Below are positions 25,006-30,467 of a DNA stretch of 30,467 nt, piece by piece. Each line of letters opens with the position of its first letter. Within the stretch, counting starts at the first letter, position 1. The notes under the pieces were generated by a model. It worked only from the letters and a program-made list of their open reading frames with translations, made no database searches and was not told the DNA's origin. The position numbers and the translations under genes are program-made. This stretch comes from an uncultured Verrucomicrobiota bacterium (GTDB lineage: Bacteria > Verrucomicrobiota > Kiritimatiellia > CAIVKH01), in contig CALKUH010000041.1 in the NCBI GenBank assembly GCA_937996795.1, positions 1-30,467 of the forward strand, written 5' to 3'.

Positions 25006-26087
25006 CTGTTTTTCCCGGCGTCGCGCCGCAGGTCGCGCGCGCTGCGGAACACGACCTCGGCCAGCGAGCGGTGGCCGAGGTTCAGGCGCACATCCAGGCT
25101 CGACCCGAGCACGAGCGGGTGGGGGGTGTGTTCGACGCGGATGTCGATTTCGTAGCCGTCCGCCTGGGCCTCCGGCGCGACGCGTTCGACCGTGCCGCGC
25201 ACGGCGCCTTCCAGCATCGATTCGAACACGTGGGACTCCATCAGCGCCGGCGTGCCGATCTTGAGCAGGTCGATGTTGCGTTCCGGCACCAGCGCCTTCA
25301 CGACGTGCGCGCCGGAGGTGGGCGCGAGCTTGAGCAATTCCGTGCCGCGCGCGACGGCCATGCCGGGGTAGCGGACGGCGAGCGCGACGACCTGTCCGTC
25401 GATCGGCGCCCGCAATTTCAGCGCATCCTGCTGCGCGCGCATGAGGTCGATTTCGCGGCGGACGAGGCCGCGCAGGGCTTCGAGGCGCTGCCGCTCGATG
25501 GCGATGCGTTCGCGCTCCAGTTCGGGCAGGCCCGCGGCGCGCAGGTCCGAGAGCAGTTCCGCCTGCGCGAGTTCCAGTTCCGAGCGCAGTTTCTCGATTT
25601 CCTGCCGGCGCACCTCCAGTTCGGAGATGATCTGCTGGTCCTGGCCGGAGGCGTAGCTTTTCTCGATTTGTTCCTGGATCGCGCGGATGCGGGAGAGCCG
25701 TTCCACGCGCCCGTCCGCGGCGAGCATGTCGAGCGAGGCCGGCTGCAGGTCCAGTTCGCGCAGCTTGACGGTCTGTGCCGCGAGCGCGGCGTCCAGCTCT
25801 GCGGCTTCGCGTTCGAGTTCGATGACACGCAGGACGAGCGCCTGGTCATCCAGTTCCAGCAGGACGTCCCCGCGGGCCACCGACTGGCCCAGTTCCGCGC
25901 GGTGGTGCGCGATCAGGCCGTCCATCGGCGCGTAAATCCGGGTTTCGTCCTCCGAGCGGACCTGCCCCTTGGTCCGGATCGTTAATTCCACGCGCAACAA
26001 CGCAATGCCCACGACGATCAGCGCGCTGCCGATCAGGGCGCTCGCCACGATGGACGAGATGCGTCCCCGCTTTGGAACCTCATTCAT
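25002..26087 (-). CDS. HlyD-type periplasmic adaptor (membrane fusion protein)
   Basis: This is a 361-residue protein with one N-terminal transmembrane helix (residues 11-31, SIVASALIGSALIVVGIAL) and a lipoyl half-motif (GQVRSEDETRIYAPMDGLI) just after it. A long heptad-rich hairpin spans about residues 85-225 (ELEREAAELDAALAAQ, QEIEKLRSELELAQAELL). The second lipoyl half is LKLRAPIDGQVVALAV, and a beta-barrel region follows. ATG at 26087 (MNEVPKRGRISS) is preferred over an upstream ATG at 26153. It lies upstream of, and overlaps, the exporter ATPase gene, and should link it to an outer-membrane channel that is not in this window. Confidence 0.9.
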   Translation of the reverse strand: MNEVPKRGRISSIVASALIGSALIVVGIALLRVELTIRTKGQVRSEDETRIYAPMDGLIAHHRAELGQSVARGDVLLELDDQALVLRVIELEREAAELDAALAAQTVKLRELDLQPASLDMLAADGRVERLSRIRAIQEQIEKSYASGQDQQIISELEVRRQEIEKLRSELELAQAELLSDLRAAGLPELERERIAIERQRLEALRGLVRREIDLMRAQQDALKLRAPIDGQVVALAVRYPGMAVARGTELLKLAPTSGAHVVKALVPERNIDLLKIGTPALMESHVFESMLEGAVRGTVERVAPEAQADGYEIDIRVEHTPHPLVLGSSLDVRLNLGHRSLAEVVFRSARDLRRDAGKNR

Positions 26088-26183
26088 TAACCGTCTACCG
26101 ATACCACATGCCGCCCGCAACCCCAAGCCCCAAATGGATACCTTATACGTCACAGCTCTTTATTTTTTCGCCCCTAAACCTTC

Positions 26184-26191
26184 AAACGTTT
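26184..26191. promoter_or_regulatory. palindrome AAACGTTT, LacI-type operator core
   Basis: A perfect 8-bp palindrome centred on CG at 26187-26188, within the gap between the divergent adaptor and amylase genes. Its centre is 68 bp from the second palindrome at 26249-26262. Confidence 0.3.
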
Positions 26192-26248
26192 TTCCGGTAA
26201 AATTTTTAACTAATTCGCTTCACAAAGAATGAACACCCCCGTAATGTA

Positions 26249-26262
26249 GTAAAGCGTTTTAC
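26249..26262. promoter_or_regulatory. palindrome resembling a LacI-family operator
   Basis: GTAAAGCGTTTTAC has matching half-sites GTAAAG and (reverse complement) GTAAAA around a central CG, five of six positions paired. This is the layout of LacI/CcpA/MalR-type operators, and the next gene is an amylase 82 bp downstream. Confidence 0.4.
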
Positions 26263-26343
26263 CCTCATGTTGGGGTTCTGCAGCGGGTTTGGGGTGAGTA
26301 GGGTTGGTTTTGGGATCGGACGAATTTTCGGGGAGACATGACC

Positions 26344-29300
26344 ATGATGCGCAAGATGACGTTGTCCGCAATTTCCGCGCTGTTTACGCTGCCGTTGCTG
26401 GTGGCCACGGTGCGCGGCGAGGTGTTGCTGCAATACTTCGAGACGGAGTGGGACCAGATCTACCAGCGCATCCCGGAAATCGCCGAAATCGGCTATGAAG
26501 GCCTGTGGACGCCGCCTCCGGCGAAATCCCCCCATGCGGGCGGCCAGTATGCGGGCGGCGGCAACGTCGGCTACAGCCATTTCGACAAATTTGACCTCGG
26601 CGACGTGCCGCAGCGCGGGTCGCGCGCGACGCGGTACGGCACGCGCGGCTCGCTGCGCAACATGGTGGACAACGCGCGCCGGTCGCACCTGCGGATCTAT
26701 CCCGACGTGGTGATGAACCACAACGGCAACGGCCCCGACTACCGCACGTATCCCGGCACGGTGCCGAACGATTACCACGGCTGGTTCGACGGCGGGCAGC
26801 CGGGCGGGTTCAAGCGCGCGCCGCGCATGTTCCAGTGGACGCCGGACAACGGCTACGGCGGCACGCTGCACCAAGAACTCGTCAGCCTGATCGACTTCCA
26901 GACGGAATCCGACAACCGGTTCAGCACCGGCTCCCCGAATTACTCCTTCCCGCCCGCGCCGTTCATCCGCCATCCCGGCCGCCCCGACCTCTACCCCTAC
27001 GGCCCGCCCGCCGCGGAGAACACGATCCAGTTCCTGAACCGCTGGATCGCGTGGCTCGGCAATGCGATGGACTATGACGGCGTGCGCCTCGACGCGCCGA
27101 AGCACATGACGGCGGACTTCTTCGGCCTGCCCGGGCAGGTCGGCACGTTCCTGCACGAGATCCAGTACAACTTCGACTCCCGCCGCGGCTACACGGACTA
27201 CACGAACAGCGCGACGAGCTTCGAGCAGCTGTACCTCAACTACCAGGAGCGCGACGATGCGCTGATCTATTCCGAGTTCTTCATCGGCGGCCAGGGCGAG
27301 GTGGACTACTGGCGCAACTTCGGCGGGCAGGGCAACAAGTTCCGCTACCTCGATTTCCCCCGCAAATCGCAGATGATCGGCGCAGCGTTCGGCGGCGGCA
27401 ACCTGGCGGCGCTCGACAACCTGACCGCGGGCTTCTCGCCGGCGGAAGGCGTGATGTTCGCCCACAGCCACGACGAAAACCCGCCGGGCAAACTCGACCT
27501 CGCCTACGCCTATATCCTGACGCGCATCGGCCTGCCGGTCGTGTTCTTTACGGGCAACAACCTCGACGGCAGCGAGGTGAACGTGAAGACGTGGATGAAG
27601 CTGGGCTACGGCTCCGCGCTCGGCGACTACAGCTACGGCGCGGTCCCGAACATGGTGTGGGTCAACAAGCAGTTCGCCCGCGCGTCGGAGTGGACCCGCT
27701 GGGTCGAGGGCGATTTCTACGTCTATGAGCGCTTCCAGGACCTGAACACCAGCAGCAGCCCCAACGCGGGCGAGGGCCTCCTGCTCGTCGGGCTCAACGA
27801 TTCCGGCGGGAACCAGACGCGCAACAACGTGCAGACGGCGTTTGACCCCGGGACGGTGCTCAAGAACTACTCCATCTTCCCGGCCGGCGACCTGACGGTG
27901 AACGGCTCGGGCCAGGTGAACCTCACGATTCCCGCCGGCAACAACGGCCAGGGCTGGGTCTTCTATGCGCCCCGCGTGCCGGAGTCCGACGGCGACCCGC
28001 TGCGCTTCGTGCAGGGCGGCAACCCCGCGCCCACGATGAACTGGATCGTGCCGGGCGGCAAGCTGGCCGCGAACAAGCCGCGCACGGTCACGCGCCTCAC
28101 GGCGGACACGGTGGACATCAACACGCATTACCAGAACCCGCCGGATGGCGCGGTGGATGCGGTGATGCTCAAGTGGGGCCTCGGGCAGCGCATGCACCCG
28201 ACGAACTTCTTCTCGGCGGGTGTGGACAACGTGAGCGGCAAGTTCCAGTCCGCCAATCCCGTCACGGTCGGCGGCAACGGCGGCACGGGCCACTTCCGCC
28301 TGACGGCGACGATCACCAACATGGCCGAAGGCCTGCACCTCGTGCAGGGCCGCGCGTTTGTCGGCCGCCCCGGGGGCAAGCCGGCGCTGTTCAACACGTT
28401 CCGTGAAGTCGTGTATGTCGACCGCCGCGGGCCGGACCTGTCGATTCCGTATCCGGCCGAGAACGGCACGGTGAACGGCAGCACGGTCGTGACGGTGGAG
28501 AACCCGGACCGCACGGCGTATTACCTCGAATACAGCGTGAACGGCGGCAGCTTCAATTTCTGCGACGAGATCCAGAAGGGCGAGTGGCGCTTCGTGCTGC
28601 CCGCGCTGGCGAGCGGCACCCACACGGTGTCGGTCCGCGCGATCGAGGCGGACTACGGCAGCCCGCGCACGGCGATCAACACGGGCGTGTTGACGCGCGT
28701 GTTTAATGTCTCCGCCGGCTCTGCCCCGACGATCGCCTTCCAGGGCATCAACCGCGGCGTGGGCACCGACATCGAGATGCCGTTCTTCCGCACGGTGGTC
28801 AGCGCGCCGGGCGCGACCTCGGTGAAGCTGTTCTGGGACGGCAAGGAGCTGCCGCTCGTGGGCGGCGTCTCCGGCGCGACGAACATCTTCGACGGCCGCT
28901 ACCTCATCGGCGGCACGACGCAGCGCCTGTGGGGCGCCTTCGTCAACGGTCCGCACTTCTTCGAGGCGGTGGCGGTCAGCGGCGTCACGACGACCCGCGT
29001 GGCGACCCGCCGCGTGTTCAACCTCTACGGCGCGAACATCATCGACTCCGACGGCGACGGCCTGCCGGACGAGGTGGAAATGCCGAACTTCTTCGCCGGC
29101 ACCGCGCCGGGCCCGAACGTCCCGTGGCCGGGCGACAATTCCGGCTCGGGCAACCAGGACATGATCCCGAACTATGGTGAGACGTGGACCCGCCTGAACC
29201 CGATGAACGCCGAGACGTTCTACAACGGGACGTGGGACGACAACCTCGACTCCGACGGCGACGGCGTGCCGAACGGCTGCGAAGTGCGCCAGGGCTACCT

Positions 29301-30467
29301 GCTGCACACGAACGCGTGGCACTTCAACATCTACAACGGCGGCAGCAAGCCCGCGTCCTGCGTGGAGACGAACGGCGGCGGCGGCGGCTCGATCCCGGCA
29401 CAGACGACGTGGACGCCGGAGACGCCGAACCAGTGCGGCGGCAGCACGCTGACGATCACCTACAAACCGAACGAGGGCGTGTTGAGCAACGCGTCGCCGA
29501 TCCAAGTGTACATCGGCCACAACGGCTTCTCGAACGTCACGACGAACACGATGAACGACATCGGCGGCGGCCAGTGGCAGTACATCTACAACGTGCCCGG
29601 CGTCGCGACGCAGGTGAACTTCGTGTTCCGCAACCTCGCGGGCAGCGTGTGGGACAACAACGGCGGCGCGAACTGGAACGTGAACGTCGGCCCCTGCATC
29701 GTCGCCACGAACTTCTTCGTGATGAACGGCACGCCGGACAGCGCGCAATACGAAGTCTCGTCCACCGGCATGAAGATCCTCGCCGCGGTGAAGAGCAACA
29801 ACCTCTATGTCGCGACGTGGTCGGCCAACGGCAGCGAGTCGGGCGGCGACCACTTCGTGTACATCACCGACCGGTTCGGCGCGCCGGAGCCCGCTCCGTG
29901 GGCGAAGGCCGGCAACATCTACTTCGCCAAGGCGACGAAGCCGCACCTCGTGTCCGAGTCGGCCGCCTCCGCCGGCTACCACGCGTTCAACAACAGCGGC
30001 GCGTCAGGCCGCAGCGCGATGGGCCCGAACGGGCAGGTGCTTGAGGGCGAGTTCAACCTCGCCGAGGTGTTCGGCTATGTGCCCGAGAAGGTGTACATCG
30101 CCGCGGTGTCGATGGGCGACGGGGACGGCGGCAATGTGCTGAGCCAGGGCCCGGCGCAGTGGGAGAACAACAACGACATCGAGATCACCGAGTTCCTGCC
30201 GGTGAACGTCGCCAGCGTGCGCGACGAGAACCTCGACGGCGTGTTCGACGCGGGCCGCCCGTACATGGAGTCGGTGGTCAACGGCAACACGAACAACGCG
30301 AACTACAACATCCGCCGCTTCTTCATCGACGAACTCGCCGGCGAGTCGGCGTCGATCACGCTCCGCCTGTTCATCAACGGGCCGGGCGGGACGAATGTCG
30401 TGTCCGACGTCGAGCTGTTCTCGAACCTGAACCGCCGCGACTTCGCGGTGCTGCCGGGCGATGAGGA
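26344..30467 (+). CDS. giant exported GH13 alpha-amylase with starch-binding and calcium-binding modules, 3'-truncated
   Basis: The frame is open from 26338 to the window end (1374 codons visible from 26344) with no stop. ATG at 26344 has GGGGAG ending 8 nt upstream; ATG at 26338 is too close to it. A signal peptide (MTLSAISALFTLPLLVATVRG) is followed by a GH13 barrel: region I DVVMNH (from residue 121), region II GVRLDAPKH with nucleophile Asp250, region III IYSEFF with acid/base Glu311, region IV AHSHDE with Asp377. After residue 520 come Ig-like strands, two DSDGDG calcium motifs (901 and 969), a CBM25/26-like starch-binding module (about 1015-1119, with NFVFRN and WDNNGGANW), and an EF-hand-like DENLDGVFDAG (1294). 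It should hydrolyse starch or glycogen outside the cytoplasm. Confidence 0.9.
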   Translation, partial: MMRKMTLSAISALFTLPLLVATVRGEVLLQYFETEWDQIYQRIPEIAEIGYEGLWTPPPAKSPHAGGQYAGGGNVGYSHFDKFDLGDVPQRGSRATRYGTRGSLRNMVDNARRSHLRIYPDVVMNHNGNGPDYRTYPGTVPNDYHGWFDGGQPGGFKRAPRMFQWTPDNGYGGTLHQELVSLIDFQTESDNRFSTGSPNYSFPPAPFIRHPGRPDLYPYGPPAAENTIQFLNRWIAWLGNAMDYDGVRLDAPKHMTADFFGLPGQVGTFLHEIQYNFDSRRGYTDYTNSATSFEQLYLNYQERDDALIYSEFFIGGQGEVDYWRNFGGQGNKFRYLDFPRKSQMIGAAFGGGNLAALDNLTAGFSPAEGVMFAHSHDENPPGKLDLAYAYILTRIGLPVVFFTGNNLDGSEVNVKTWMKLGYGSALGDYSYGAVPNMVWVNKQFARASEWTRWVEGDFYVYERFQDLNTSSSPNAGEGLLLVGLNDSGGNQTRNNVQTAFDPGTVLKNYSIFPAGDLTVNGSGQVNLTIPAGNNGQGWVFYAPRVPESDGDPLRFVQGGNPAPTMNWIVPGGKLAANKPRTVTRLTADTVDINTHYQNPPDGAVDAVMLKWGLGQRMHPTNFFSAGVDNVSGKFQSANPVTVGGNGGTGHFRLTATITNMAEGLHLVQGRAFVGRPGGKPALFNTFREVVYVDRRGPDLSIPYPAENGTVNGSTVVTVENPDRTAYYLEYSVNGGSFNFCDEIQKGEWRFVLPALASGTHTVSVRAIEADYGSPRTAINTGVLTRVFNVSAGSAPTIAFQGINRGVGTDIEMPFFRTVVSAPGATSVKLFWDGKELPLVGGVSGATNIFDGRYLIGGTTQRLWGAFVNGPHFFEAVAVSGVTTTRVATRRVFNLYGANIIDSDGDGLPDEVEMPNFFAGTAPGPNVPWPGDNSGSGNQDMIPNYGETWTRLNPMNAETFYNGTWDDNLDSDGDGVPNGCEVRQGYLLHTNAWHFNIYNGGSKPASCVETNGGGGGSIPAQTTWTPETPNQCGGSTLTITYKPNEGVLSNASPIQVYIGHNGFSNVTTNTMNDIGGGQWQYIYNVPGVATQVNFVFRNLAGSVWDNNGGANWNVNVGPCIVATNFFVMNGTPDSAQYEVSSTGMKILAAVKSNNLYVATWSANGSESGGDHFVYITDRFGAPEPAPWAKAGNIYFAKATKPHLVSESAASAGYHAFNNSGASGRSAMGPNGQVLEGEFNLAEVFGYVPEKVYIAAVSMGDGDGGNVLSQGPAQWENNNDIEITEFLPVNVASVRDENLDGVFDAGRPYMESVVNGNTNNANYNIRRFFIDELAGESASITLRLFINGPGGTNVVSDVELFSNLNRRDFAVLPGDE

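Noticed and set aside
26206..29982. A 1258-codon open frame on the minus strand
   Set aside because: It lies antisense to the amylase, whose plus-strand frame shows a signal peptide, all four GH13 regions and a starch-binding module. The antisense translation is Arg/Ala/Val/His-rich with no motif; it is open only because of the GC-rich wobble positions.

Overview
The window is high-GC DNA with a strong wobble-position GC bias, tightly packed on both strands. No rRNA, tRNA or CRISPR array was recognised. The gene content (paired Gfo/Idh/MocA oxidoreductases, a VTC/DUF4956/CotH cluster, a Gld-type ABC operon ending in DUF4340, a very large secreted amylase) and the intergenic repeats of the ACCACGAATG..ACACGAAT and ACCACGGAG..GCACAGAGGCACGG types point to the PVC superphylum, most likely a Kiritimatiellota/Verrucomicrobiota-like Gram-negative bacterium. 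That placement is inference from recognised families, not from a marker gene.

Layout: (1) 1-2649, plus strand: the 3' part of one Gfo/Idh/MocA oxidoreductase, a second oxidoreductase overlapping it by 4 bp, and an alpha/beta hydrolase. (2) 2646-7100, minus strand: an ABC-2 operon read as ATPase, permease, GldG-like protein, DUF4340 protein. (3) 7272-11665, minus strand: three purine biosynthesis genes in the order purB, purM, purH. The two gaps between them are filled by interspersed repeats, inverted repeats and a double hairpin. (4) 11751-16103, minus strand: VTC-domain protein, DUF4956 membrane protein and a 978-residue LamG/CotH protein, with start/stop overlaps or 1-bp gaps. (5) 16267-20791, plus strand: an outer-membrane beta-barrel protein, a small hicBA toxin-antitoxin pair with its own terminator, and two adjacent exported proteins (six-bladed propeller protein and phospholipase D-like protein). 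(6) 20879-26087, minus strand: a MenAT1-like toxin-antitoxin pair (small antitoxin plus nucleotidyltransferase), a dicarboxylate/amino-acid:cation symporter, and a periplasmic adaptor with an ABC exporter. (7) 26344-end, plus strand: a giant GH13 amylase with a starch-binding-type module and calcium-binding motifs, running off the window and preceded by two palindromes of LacI-operator type.

How the parts work together: purB, purM and purH supply IMP synthesis steps. The four-gene ABC operon and the adaptor/exporter pair are envelope transport systems. The VTC-DUF4956-CotH trio is a recurrent but functionally unresolved cluster, here behind an 11-bp-period direct repeat resembling response-regulator sites. 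No gene-free stretch exceeds 300 bp. The longest gaps are 26088-26343 (divergent promoter region with two palindromes), 8901-9126 and 10156-10372 (repeats), 23046-23247 (a repeat) and 7101-7271 (two hairpins).
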